The notes under the pieces: generated by a model
Databases searched by the model: none
Seen by the model: only the letters and a program-made list of their open reading frames with translations
Told to the model about the DNA's origin: nothing
Shown here: one piece after another, positions 24,046-32,406 of the stretch
How positions within the stretch are numbered: position 1 is the stretch's first letter
How the letters are laid out: each line of letters begins with the position of its first letter
Program-made: the position numbers and the translations under genes
Assembly: GCA_039033855.1 (NCBI GenBank)
Contig: JBCCBV010000014.1
Location: 1 to 64,000 of the forward strand
DNA length: 64,000 nucleotides
Reading direction: 5' to 3'
Source of the DNA: JBCCBV01 sp039033855
GTDB taxonomy: Bacteria > Planctomycetota > Phycisphaerae > Phycisphaerales > Phycisphaeraceae

Positions 24046-26510
24046 ACACCACCGATGTGCCGAAACTTCCCTTGTTGACCGCGTGCTGTGCGTCTCCCCC
24101 CGCGGTGTCATTGGCCGTGCGAGGTCTGCGGGCTGCCGTCTTGCCCGTGGTTTGCGCGGTGTCGGGCCTGGCAGCAGCCGGGGCGCAGGCGGACGTGCGT
24201 TTCAGCGGCGACCTCCTGTACGAGGCCGAGGTGGCGATCTGGTGGACCCCCTTCTTCGATCAAGACTCCACAGAGCAGCCGCGCAACTGGGGCTCGACAC
24301 GCTACGACGCGGTGCACGTCGACAACAACGGCCAGCCGGCGCTCGGGCAATACAACTCGGACTGGATCCCGACGATCGACAACCAGATCGCGCAGATGCG
24401 GTCGGCGGGCGTGGACTTTGTGATCTCGGACCTGACCAACGGGTACGGCGCGGGCGGGCCGGAAACGGAAGTGTTCATCTCGCGCGGCACGATGCCGGTG
24501 GCCGCGGCAATCGGCGGGCCGTTGCAACGCCCCGTCGGCTGGATGGGGCTCACCAACGCAGAGATCGAGGCCCTTGCGAACACCGAGGCCAACGCCGTGT
24601 GGAACAATCTGGTCAGCACGGGCAACTACGCCACCAAAGACGGCAAGCCGCTGCTCATCACGTACATGGCGTACGACGGTGGCATCGCGAAGGTCCCGGT
24701 GCCTTTCTACGAAGACAGCCGTTTTCAAATGGAACGGGCCACCGGCGGCACCAGCAGCAACAATCCCAACCTCGACTTCGCCAACTACAACAACCAGTGG
24801 GACAGCTGGTGGGGTTGGCACGTGGACCAGCAAATCGCCAGCCCGACCGCGATGATCGTCAATCCGGGCCACGACACGGTTCACGTCTTCCCTGAGTCCG
24901 GGAGCCTCCGAGATCGTGAAAACGGCAGGCGGTACCAGGACATGTGGATTAACACGATCCAACAAGACCCCGAGTACGTGGTGATTGCGAGTTGGAACGA
25001 CCTGAACGAAGAGAACCACATCGAGCCCAGCCGGCCGAGCAACCAGACCACGTTCGACCCCGCTCCGGCGTGGAACGACATCAACGGCAACCAGACCGAC
25101 GACCTGTACCTGCAGATGACGCGCGGGTACACCGCCTTGCGCTCCAACCGCCTGCTCGAGGGCTACTACTACGCGGAGGAGGCGGGGCCCAACATCTACC
25201 GGGTGCAAGGCGATCAGCTCGTCCTCGTCGGGGCGGTGAATCAGATCGCGGCCGAGTCGGCCATCGTCAGGCTGCCCGACGGGCTGCTGACCGACATCGC
25301 CACGACGCGCACGCTGACGGACCTCGCCGACGCACCGATCACGGCGCCGCTCCTGGTCGAGGGCTTCGACAACGGCCAAGGCGACTGGGCAGTCCGCAAC
25401 ACCGGGGGCGCGCCGCCGAGCAGCGTGACGTTCGGCAACGAGCTAGTGCTGAGCAAGGGCGCCAATGCCCAGCCCACCTCGGCGTACCACCTCATCGACG
25501 ACGACGCCAGCCCCGATGGTGACGGCTTCGTGCTCGCCGAGGGCGACATCCTGCGGGTGAGCTTCGACGCCACGGTCAGCCGGACCGACCCGCGCAACAA
25601 CGACCTGCGCGTTGCGCTCGGTTTCGCCGACCCCGCGGTGGCCGGCGACCTGACGGGCGCGCTGGCCGTGCCGATGGACGGCTACTACCTCACGATCCCC
25701 ACCAACGGCAGCGGGTCGTTGCCCAGCGTGCAATACCAGGACTCGATGGGCGGGGCGCGCAACTTCTTCAACGACGGCGCCAACGTGCAATCGCTCGGGC
25801 TGCTCGACGAGATCGGCACCGTCATGTCCTCCGGGCTGACCGATGTCGTCTTCGAGATCGAGCGCGACGGCAACGGCTTGCTCTTCTCCGCCGTCATCGA
25901 CGGCATCGAGAGCACCCAGGAGGTCCGCGCGACCGGCGCCGAGGTCCTCGACCTGTTTACCTTCAACACGCTGGCGTTCGCCTACCTGTTCAGCCCGGGA
26001 GAGTCGGCCACCCTTGACAACGTGCTGGTCGAGCTGATCACGCGCGACTTTGCGCTGCTGGGCGATTTTGACCGATCGGGCGGCCTGACCGCAACAGACA
26101 TCGACCTGCTTGTAGAGAACTTCGGAGACGGCGGGTTCGACCTCGACGGCGACGGCGATGCAGACACCGACGACCTGACCGCCTTGGTCACGGGGGGCCG
26201 TTTCCTGGACGGTTTCTTCGGCGACGCCAACACCGACGGCGTGGTCGACTTGCTCGACTTCGACGCGCTCGCGGTCGGGTTTGGCGGCGCGGGCGGGTGG
26301 GGCTCGGGCGACTTCAACGGCGACGGAGGGGTGGACTTGCTCGACTTCGACCTCCTGGCTCAGAACTTCGGTGATGGCTCGGCCGCCGTGGCGCCAGAGC
26401 CGAGCGGCCTGTTGCTGCTCGCGCCGGGTCTCGCCGGGTTGTGCCGACGCCGCCGGTCGAGGCGGGCTGGGTTGACAGGCGGCGTGGTATCGTTGCGGTG
26501 GGCCCCATGA
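24042..26510 (+). CDS. GH99-like glycoside hydrolase with dockerin-like repeats and PEP-CTERM
   Basis: An 822-residue exported protein. A long signal peptide ends near AGAQA (about residue 50). Residues 52-385 are a GH71/GH99-like TIM barrel (YEAEVAIWWTPFFDQDS at the start; ASWNDLNEENHIEPS at about 315-330 corresponds to the conserved acidic loop). Residues about 440-665 are the beta module shared with the 19632 gene. Three dockerin-like repeats follow from residue 673 (GDFDRSGGLTATD, GDANTDGVVDLLD, GDFNGDGGVDLLD), then PEP-CTERM (APEPSGLLLLAPGLAG, basic end, plus an unusual extra 16 residues). The start overlaps the phoD stop and its stop overlaps the LacI start. It probably acts as a surface endo-glycosidase; the bond is unknown. 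Confidence 0.75.
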   Translation: MNTTDVPKLPLLTACCASPPAVSLAVRGLRAAVLPVVCAVSGLAAAGAQADVRFSGDLLYEAEVAIWWTPFFDQDSTEQPRNWGSTRYDAVHVDNNGQPALGQYNSDWIPTIDNQIAQMRSAGVDFVISDLTNGYGAGGPETEVFISRGTMPVAAAIGGPLQRPVGWMGLTNAEIEALANTEANAVWNNLVSTGNYATKDGKPLLITYMAYDGGIAKVPVPFYEDSRFQMERATGGTSSNNPNLDFANYNNQWDSWWGWHVDQQIASPTAMIVNPGHDTVHVFPESGSLRDRENGRRYQDMWINTIQQDPEYVVIASWNDLNEENHIEPSRPSNQTTFDPAPAWNDINGNQTDDLYLQMTRGYTALRSNRLLEGYYYAEEAGPNIYRVQGDQLVLVGAVNQIAAESAIVRLPDGLLTDIATTRTLTDLADAPITAPLLVEGFDNGQGDWAVRNTGGAPPSSVTFGNELVLSKGANAQPTSAYHLIDDDASPDGDGFVLAEGDILRVSFDATVSRTDPRNNDLRVALGFADPAVAGDLTGALAVPMDGYYLTIPTNGSGSLPSVQYQDSMGGARNFFNDGANVQSLGLLDEIGTVMSSGLTDVVFEIERDGNGLLFSAVIDGIESTQEVRATGAEVLDLFTFNTLAFAYLFSPGESATLDNVLVELITRDFALLGDFDRSGGLTATDIDLLVENFGDGGFDLDGDGDADTDDLTALVTGGRFLDGFFGDANTDGVVDLLDFDALAVGFGGAGGWGSGDFNGDGGVDLLDFDLLAQNFGDGSAAVAPEPSGLLLLAPGLAGLCRRRRSRRAGLTGGVVSLRWAP

Positions 26511-27577
26511 GCCCGTCCGTTTCGAGACCGACCGCCATGCCGCCAGAGTTCAGCAAGCCGCCTCGGGCCAAAGTGCGCTCCGTGGATATCGCGCGAGAAC
26601 TCGGGGTCTCCCGCACGGCCGTATCGTTCGTGCTGACCAACAGCCCCAACGCGGCCAACATCAGCCAGGACAAGCGCAAGCGCATTATCGAGTTGGCCAA
26701 GGCGTGGAACTACCAGCCGAACGCCGTCGCGCGGTCGCTACGCGAGCAGCGATCCGGCATCGTGGGCGTGGTGTTCCCCGACCTCAGCCACAGCTGGGCG
26801 GAACGCGTATTGGTGGGCATGCACGAGGTCTTGGAACCGCGCGAGTACGTCCCGCTGATCTCCATGAGCCTGTGGAAGCCCGAACGCGAGCGGCAAGAGA
26901 TGCGCTCGCTGGTCGGCCGGCAGGTCGACGCGATTATCTCGATCAGCCCGAACGAAGCCAACCAAGACCTGTATGAAGAGGTCGTCCGCAGCGGAACACC
27001 GCTGCTGTTCGCCGGCGACGCGCTCGCCAGCGAAGCGAGTTACCACCGCGTTCTGTGGGACGAAGGCCAGGCCGTACGCGCGGCCATGGCGCACCTGGTC
27101 GAACGCGGCCGGCAACGCATCGCCCTGCTGACCTCGAGCTACCAAAGCCTCTTGCGTGTCGAGCGCGAACAGGCCTACCGGCAAGTGGTGTCGCAAGCCG
27201 AGTTGACGGTCGACGACCGGCTGATCGTCAGCCCCCCGCCGCATCAAGGGGTCGAGGCCGCGGTCGCCACGCTGCTCGCCCGGAGCGGCCCCAAGCCCGA
27301 CGCCATCCTGGCGACGACCGACGCGCTGGCGATCCCGGCGCTCAGCTATCTCGATGGGCGCGGGGTGTCCGTGCCCGGCGACATCGCCGTTATGGGCCTG
27401 GGCGACTTGCCCACGTCGTCCAACAGCCGCATCGGCTTGACCACGGTCGAACCGCCGACCACCGAACTCGGCCGACGCGCCGCGCAGCTCGCGCTCGACC
27501 TCAGCGACGATCCACCTGAACAGCCGGTGCACGACTACATCCGCTCGTCGCGGGTCATCCCCCGCAGCACCACCTGA
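26507..27577 (+). CDS. LacI family transcriptional regulator
   Basis: A 356-residue repressor. The helix-turn-helix at 25-44 (VDIARELGVSRTAVSFVL) and hinge helix near 71-80 (PNAVARSLRE) are intact. A periplasmic-binding-type ligand domain follows (GIVGVVFPDLSHSWAERVL, later DAILATTDALAIPALSYL and the VMGLGDLPTSS segment). LacI proteins bind CG-centred palindromes, and the six boxes in this island fit that type. It is the obvious candidate to bind them. ATG at 26507 overlaps the GH99-like stop (ATGA). No box lies at its own operon, so autoregulation is not evident. The inducer is presumably a sugar from the target glycan. Confidence 0.9.
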   Translation: MSPSVSRPTAMPPEFSKPPRAKVRSVDIARELGVSRTAVSFVLTNSPNAANISQDKRKRIIELAKAWNYQPNAVARSLREQRSGIVGVVFPDLSHSWAERVLVGMHEVLEPREYVPLISMSLWKPERERQEMRSLVGRQVDAIISISPNEANQDLYEEVVRSGTPLLFAGDALASEASYHRVLWDEGQAVRAAMAHLVERGRQRIALLTSSYQSLLRVEREQAYRQVVSQAELTVDDRLIVSPPPHQGVEAAVATLLARSGPKPDAILATTDALAIPALSYLDGRGVSVPGDIAVMGLGDLPTSSNSRIGLTTVEPPTTELGRRAAQLALDLSDDPPEQPVHDYIRSSRVIPRSTT

Positions 27578-27649
27578 GTGCGCCACGTGCGTGCCGAGCC
27601 AGACCCTGAGTTCTGGCCGTAGATCAACGGCGCCGCATATCGACACCAC

Positions 27650-29824
27650 TCACCAGACGAAGCGCAGCGTCGTCCGCTGCCCGGTCGCCGAGTGTGTGCG
27701 GAGCAAGCCGGTCGTGGGGTCGTGCTCGAAGACCGCCTGACCCGCCAGCCTGTCCGCAGTCATACCCCCGGTCGGGCTCGGTGTCTCCCACGCCTCAACG
27801 CGCTGCGGCGGATGCTCGGCGTAGGCCATGAACGCGCCGCCGTCGAGCAGGTCAATCTCCACCCCGTCGCCCGTACGGCGCACCCCAAGCACTGCCCCCC
27901 CCGGGTTGAGCAGCCCTTCGAGGCCGATCGGAGCAAAGCCGTCGTCGATTGGGGCCAGGGTGACCACCTCGAATCCGTAACGGCCGAGCCGGACCGGGGT
28001 GGACTGATCGCCGGTCACGACCGCAAGCGCCCGCCGCGCTTCGGACCAGCAGGCGTATCGACCGGACACGGGCAGGGGCACCGAGCCGCCGCAGGAAACA
28101 TCCGTGGGGCGCCAGACGCCATCGAGTTCGGGCTCCTCGGCCGACCCCGACCGGCAGTGGAACAACCCGAGGACGCCGCCGAAGCGGTTTCGATTCGCGA
28201 CCTTCAGCAGCGCGTCGTCGCGCGTGGGGTCGACCATCAGGTTGTCTTCGGCCACGCGCGCCGGTTCGAGGCAGCGCGGGACACGCCCGTCGAACGACGC
28301 CAGCCGGCGGAGCAGCGCGGGGTTGTGGCGATCGGGCTCGTCGGTGGCGTACACCGGCCCGCCGCTGATCGCCCGCGCCGCAGCGTGGTACGGGCCGGCC
28401 TCGTGCCCGGTCTGAAACATGTCCCAGTCGGGCAGCACCCACTCGCCCAACCAAGTCGAGACGTGGGCGTTGATCCACAGGTGTTGGCCGTGGGTCTCGG
28501 GCCGGTCGGGAAAAAAGTCGCACGAGGTGCGCGTGACATTGGCGACGCGGGTCTGCAGGTAGAAGTCGCTCGAACAGGACGAGCAGTTCAGCAGGTTGCC
28601 GTCGAGGTGCGCACCCGTGGACGCCTCGGCCGCGCGGACCAGGTCGCGCAGGATCGCGACGCGCCCGCCTCGACCCCGGCCGTGCATTTCGGCCCACGAC
28701 ATCGCGTCGATCTTCACGCCGTCGATGCCCTGGTCTTTCAAGCTGCGATGGAACGCATCGTAGAACGGGGCGAGGCTCGGCTCGGACACGCCCACCGGCT
28801 TGGCCACCACGTGGTGGGGGTAGAACGCTTCGCCCACGGTGGCCTGGTCTTGCGCGGCCGTGGAGGCGTCGTCGCGATCGCGCAGGCGTGGCGACAGGTA
28901 CGCACCTTCGCGGGCGATCGGCGTGCCGTTGAAGCAGCCCGGCTCGGCGCCCCGCCAATACCCCGCAAACGCGTGCCACAGCAGCACCCGGCGGACGCCC
29001 CGCCGCTGAAGGTCGCGCACGAAACCCAAAAGCCCTTGCGGAAACTTGTCGGCGTCGGCGTCGAACGACGTCAACCGCTGATCGGCGGTGCTCCGCATCC
29101 AGCCCTCATCCAGAATCACCACGCCCGGCAGCACCCCGGCCTGGGCGTACTTATCCAGCAGGCCGCAGACCTTGTCGTGGCTGATGTCGCTGTAAAACGC
29201 GTTGTAAGAACACCACCCCACGTCGTCGACGAAAGCGGGCACGGGTTTGTCTTCACGCAAGGTGAGCTCGGCGCTCTGGCGGGCGATCGCGCGCGCCGCC
29301 TGGCGGATCATGAGATGCGGCCGTTGGCCGTGAAGCACGTACGCGGCGTCAAAAGTCCGGCCCGTCACGGCCGGGTCGCCGGAGTCGCCGTGCAAAACCA
29401 GCCCGCCGTCCGAGGTGCCGGCCAGACTCATGCGATGCCCACCGTCCAGCACGGGCACGATCAAGCGGTACCCGCCGGGCACGCGGTACAGCACAAACTG
29501 CGTCTCTTGCGGCAATCCCGACGGCGAACCGCCCCGCCAGGGCCGCATCCAGCACACGTTCTCGCGGTAGCAGGCCGACCCCTCCAGCCAGCCCACCGGC
29601 CGACCGAGGCCGACCGCAAATTCGGCCGACGACCGCTCTAAACGCACCACCAACCACGCCCCCGCCGACCGCGCGTCGGGCCGGAGCCCAACCCCCTTCG
29701 CAGGCCCATCCCACCAGTCGCCCAGCGTGGGCTCAGCGTCGGGATTGCCTCCCAACGCGAGCGTATCCTCCGCCGGGGACTGGCTTTGCGGCGTGGCGGA
29801 TCGTTGAGAGAAAACATGCGTCAT
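27650..29824 (-). CDS. GH36 Sip1/raffinose-synthase-like alpha-galactosidase, cytoplasmic
   Basis: A 724-residue protein without a signal peptide. The GH36 Sip1 pattern is clear: DDVGWCSYNAFY, GVVILDEGWM, DGVKIDAMSW (nucleophile Asp near 372), LPDWDMFQTGHEAG (acid Asp near 468) and ARAISGGPVYATDEPD. A beta-sandwich domain precedes the barrel and another closes the protein. It should hydrolyse or transfer alpha-galactosyl residues in the cytoplasm. The frame is open to 29956, but promoter and operator E lie at 29889-29916, so translation must start at 29824. It faces the LacI gene tail to tail across 72 bp. Confidence 0.82.
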   Translation of the reverse strand: MTHVFSQRSATPQSQSPAEDTLALGGNPDAEPTLGDWWDGPAKGVGLRPDARSAGAWLVVRLERSSAEFAVGLGRPVGWLEGSACYRENVCWMRPWRGGSPSGLPQETQFVLYRVPGGYRLIVPVLDGGHRMSLAGTSDGGLVLHGDSGDPAVTGRTFDAAYVLHGQRPHLMIRQAARAIARQSAELTLREDKPVPAFVDDVGWCSYNAFYSDISHDKVCGLLDKYAQAGVLPGVVILDEGWMRSTADQRLTSFDADADKFPQGLLGFVRDLQRRGVRRVLLWHAFAGYWRGAEPGCFNGTPIAREGAYLSPRLRDRDDASTAAQDQATVGEAFYPHHVVAKPVGVSEPSLAPFYDAFHRSLKDQGIDGVKIDAMSWAEMHGRGRGGRVAILRDLVRAAEASTGAHLDGNLLNCSSCSSDFYLQTRVANVTRTSCDFFPDRPETHGQHLWINAHVSTWLGEWVLPDWDMFQTGHEAGPYHAAARAISGGPVYATDEPDRHNPALLRRLASFDGRVPRCLEPARVAEDNLMVDPTRDDALLKVANRNRFGGVLGLFHCRSGSAEEPELDGVWRPTDVSCGGSVPLPVSGRYACWSEARRALAVVTGDQSTPVRLGRYGFEVVTLAPIDDGFAPIGLEGLLNPGGAVLGVRRTGDGVEIDLLDGGAFMAYAEHPPQRVEAWETPSPTGGMTADRLAGQAVFEHDPTTGLLRTHSATGQRTTLRFVW

Positions 29825-29888
29825 CAGACACTCACCCACTTCAAGAACGACCCAGGCGACCGCGCAACACGCCGCCCGCCCTCTCTTA

Positions 29889-29916
29889 AATATAACACGA
29901 GTTATGTGGCTGGCAA
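29889..29916 (-). promoter_or_regulatory. Promoter with operator box E for the GH36-like gene
   Basis: Read on the minus strand: TTGCCA (29916-29911), a 16-bp spacer and TATATT (29894-29889). The operator TAACACGAGTTA (plus strand 29893-29904) overlaps the spacer and the -10 in the same register as boxes B and D. It gives a leader of about 60 nt before the ATG at 29824. Confidence 0.78.
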
Positions 29917-29977
29917 GACGCTCTCCTCGCCTGTCCAGCCCTTCGCACGGCAGCAAGCCTGATCCTCGCGATTCACA

Positions 29978-30006
29978 TTGATTTCGTAACTAACTCGCGT
30001 TACTTT
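29978..30006 (+). promoter_or_regulatory. Promoter with operator box F for the GH110-like gene
   Basis: TTGATT at 29978-29983, a 17-bp spacer and TACTTT at 30001-30006. The operator TAACTCGCGTTA at 29991-30002 overlaps as in the other promoters. Its centre is 98 bp from the centre of box E, so one tetrameric regulator could bridge the two divergent promoters. Confidence 0.75.
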
Positions 30007-30049
30007 CCATTTAATCCCCCTCGATTCGCCCCCTGCCGAGTTTCATCCC

Positions 30050-31834
30050 ATGCGTGATCGCCCTGCCGCCCTGCGTTGGCTACGCCTGTTGTGCTGGATC
30101 TGTCCGGCGGTTCTGGGCGTGGCCGTGCCCGCCGAGGCCGAGCCGCCCCGCGTCTTTCTCGCCGAGCAATACGGCGTCGTCGGCGATGGCGAGACCGACG
30201 ACGGCCCCGCTATCCAACGCCTTGTCGCCGAAGCCCAGGCGCACCAAGGCCCAACCGAAGTCCGCTTCCAGCCCGACCGGGTCTATTACGCCGACACCGG
30301 CCACGCGCGTTACTTGTTCCACCTCGAAGACGTCCAGGGCTTATCGCTCGACGGCGGCGGTTCGGTCTTTCTGCTTTCGCCCAACCTGCGTTTCATGCAC
30401 GCCGAGCGCTGCGGCGGGCTGCGCGTGCGTAACCTGATAGTCGACTTCGCCCCCCTGCCCTTTGTCGACGCCGGGATCGTCGCCGCCGACGCCGAAGAGC
30501 GGTGGATCGAGGTCCGCTTGCCCCGCAACCTGCCGGAGGCCCAGCGGCCGGGTCCCGCAACGCGGGAAGACCGCGAGCAGCTCTTTTTCGGGATCGTCTG
30601 GAACCCGGGCGACTACGGCGTGCGTACCTCGATGCACTACGTCGTTGGCGAAGTCACGCCCCCCGCCCATCCCAGGGCCGCCTGGCGCATCGGTCTGGCC
30701 GAAGGCCACGGCATCGACTTTGGTCGAATCCATCCCGGCAGATCCCAGATCAGCTTGCCCGTGCCCGGCGTCGCCCACCGCTACGGCCCGGGACATTGCG
30801 TGCGTATCCAATACTCGGCGGACGTGGTGTTCGAAGACGTCGAGGTCTGGTCGGCGCCCTGGTTCGCCTTCGGCGTGTTCGAGAACCTTGGCCCCGTCTC
30901 CTTCTACCGCACCCACGTGCGACCCAAGCCGGGGTCCGGCCGGCTCACCTCCGCGTGGCGCGACGCCTTCCACGCCAAGCAGAACCGCGGCCCCCTGTTG
31001 TGGGACGGGTCCATCCTTACCGGCATGAACGACGACGCGTTCAACATCGCCTACCACACCGCCATCTTCGTACAGCCCGAATCGCCGAGACGCTTCGGCG
31101 TGCGCCAAGACTTCCCGCTGCAGATCGCCTCGCTGCTCCCGGGAGACGAGTTGGTGCTCTTCCACCCGTCAACCGGCGAGCTGTCCGAAACGCTGCGTGT
31201 GCTCGAGGTGGAAGGCGAAACCGAGACGGTCTTCCGCGATGGCGAACCGACGGCGCCCGTCGTCATGGTCGAAGTCGACACCGACACGCCCGAATGGGCC
31301 GTGGGCTCTGAAACACGCCTGTGGAACCGCACGGCGTCGAACCCCGACACCACGATCCGCAACTGCCACGTCGAGCAGAGTTGCCGGATGCGCTCGCCGA
31401 TGACGATTGAAGATTCGGTGTTCCGCAGCCTGGTGTGGTTCCACGCCGAGCAAGTCGAGACCCCGATCCCACACGACCTGGTGATCCGCCGCAACGAGTT
31501 CACCCGGGGACGCGGGAACCCGAGTACGGCCGTCGCTTTCAACGCGTACATCGCGCTGCATCAGCCCGACGGGACACGCCCGGCTTCGCGCAACATCACG
31601 TTTGAAAACAACCGGGTCCGAGGCGACATGGTGGTCCGCAACGTCGAAACGTTCCGCCTGACCCACAATCGTTTCGAGGAAGCCGACGCCGCAATTCAGT
31701 TCCGCAACGTGCGCGACGTGACGTTCAGCCACAACCGCGGCCCGCAAGGCGTCATCGACCCGACCGCGTTGCCCAACGAGCACGGCACGCGTTGGCGCAA
31801 AGTCGATTCCAAAACCTGGAAATCCGCAGACTAG
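30050..31834 (+). CDS. Exported right-handed beta-helix protein, GH110-like (alpha-1,3-galactosidase family)
   Basis: A 594-residue protein with a signal peptide (cut near AEA, residue 32). YGVVGDGETDDGPAIQRLV is the usual opening of pectate-lyase-fold enzymes. The central part has DAFHAKQNRGPLLWDGSIL near 305 and GMNDDAFNIAYHT near 325-337, which match the pattern of acidic residues in GH110 (alpha-1,3-galactosidase). The last third shows regular beta-helix coils (NITFENNRVRGD, FRLTHNRFEEA, VTFSHNRG). Function is inferred from pattern only; another beta-helix hydrolase family is possible. It is expressed from promoter F, divergent from the GH36-like gene, and probably acts in the periplasm. 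Confidence 0.68.
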   Translation: MRDRPAALRWLRLLCWICPAVLGVAVPAEAEPPRVFLAEQYGVVGDGETDDGPAIQRLVAEAQAHQGPTEVRFQPDRVYYADTGHARYLFHLEDVQGLSLDGGGSVFLLSPNLRFMHAERCGGLRVRNLIVDFAPLPFVDAGIVAADAEERWIEVRLPRNLPEAQRPGPATREDREQLFFGIVWNPGDYGVRTSMHYVVGEVTPPAHPRAAWRIGLAEGHGIDFGRIHPGRSQISLPVPGVAHRYGPGHCVRIQYSADVVFEDVEVWSAPWFAFGVFENLGPVSFYRTHVRPKPGSGRLTSAWRDAFHAKQNRGPLLWDGSILTGMNDDAFNIAYHTAIFVQPESPRRFGVRQDFPLQIASLLPGDELVLFHPSTGELSETLRVLEVEGETETVFRDGEPTAPVVMVEVDTDTPEWAVGSETRLWNRTASNPDTTIRNCHVEQSCRMRSPMTIEDSVFRSLVWFHAEQVETPIPHDLVIRRNEFTRGRGNPSTAVAFNAYIALHQPDGTRPASRNITFENNRVRGDMVVRNVETFRLTHNRFEEADAAIQFRNVRDVTFSHNRGPQGVIDPTALPNEHGTRWRKVDSKTWKSAD

Positions 31835-31874
31835 TAAGCACATCCCGTGCAACGTGAGCGGCGCAAGGCACACG

Positions 31875-31901
31875 ATCCAAAGCCTCCGGGAGGCTTTGGA
31901 T
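31875..31901. terminator. 27-bp perfect palindrome, possible bidirectional terminator
   Basis: ATCCAAAGCCTCC at 31875-31887, a single G, and its exact complement up to 31901 can fold into a strong hairpin 41 bp after the GH110-like stop. It is followed by TGCTTTGCTC, so the U tract is weak. It marks the end of the polysaccharide island. Confidence 0.5.
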
Positions 31902-32227
31902 GCTTTGCTCCTGAACCTGACGTCGAGTGCGCACCGGCTCGCTCACAACCGCATTCGGCGGAGCTTTGGGTTACGCGATGTGTGACGAAGTTGCAGGGCG
32001 ATTGCACGCCGATTGCTAGACCTCGCGGAGGGCAAGACCTGCCCGAGCGCTTCGAGACCCCGTGCGGGCGGAGTACGCCCCGGCATCAAGAACCGCCGGA
32101 TCGCCGAACGAATGCGTCGGTTGCACAGGCCGGCTAAGAAGCCGCTCGCGTAGATCTGCCTTGCCGAAGGTTGCGGATAAAAAGACGGCCGCTGCGCGTT
32201 GCCGCCCAAACGAGCGTCGCGGGTCGC

Positions 32228-32256
32228 TTGACAAGCGCGCATCGTTCGGCTTTACT
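32228..32256 (+). promoter_or_regulatory. Probable sigma-70 promoter of the AT-hook gene
   Basis: A consensus TTGACA at 32228-32233, a 17-bp spacer and TTTACT at 32251-32256. It lies about 150 bp before the ATG at 32407, giving a long leader that contains the inverted repeat at 32350. Confidence 0.55.
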
Positions 32257-32349
32257 CCCGCCTTACGACTTGTACTGCATCCGAGGGGCGTAGCGGCCGA
32301 GTGGCGGCTTCGTTTTTCTTCACCCCCCGACCCGGGCCGGACACGCGGC

Positions 32350-32375
32350 GGGCAAACGGTTTTACCCGTTTACCC
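32350..32375. repeat. Imperfect inverted repeat in the leader of the AT-hook gene
   Basis: GGGCAAACGG at 32350-32359 and CCGTTTACCC at 32366-32375 pair at 9 of 10 positions around a 6-base loop. It ends 31 bp before the ATG and directly precedes the AGGAGA ribosome site. It could be an operator or an RNA hairpin. Confidence 0.45.
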
Positions 32376-32406
32376 AGCGAGATTCCGCCCCAGGAGACGA
32401 TTCTCG

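Larger units (their letters stand above)
31902..32406. other. Intergenic region before the AT-hook gene
   Basis: About 500 bp with no convincing gene. Short open frames on both strands lack ribosome sites and recognisable motifs. It holds the promoter at 32228-32256 and the inverted repeat at 32350-32375. Nothing else was recognised. Confidence 0.6.

Noticed and set aside
27692..29641. A 649-codon plus-strand frame opposite the GH36-like gene
   Set aside because: The minus strand carries clear GH36 motifs and a matching promoter; the plus frame has neither.
31943..32242. A 99-codon minus-strand frame in the gap before the AT-hook gene
   Set aside because: No ribosome site, basic low-complexity product, no family features.
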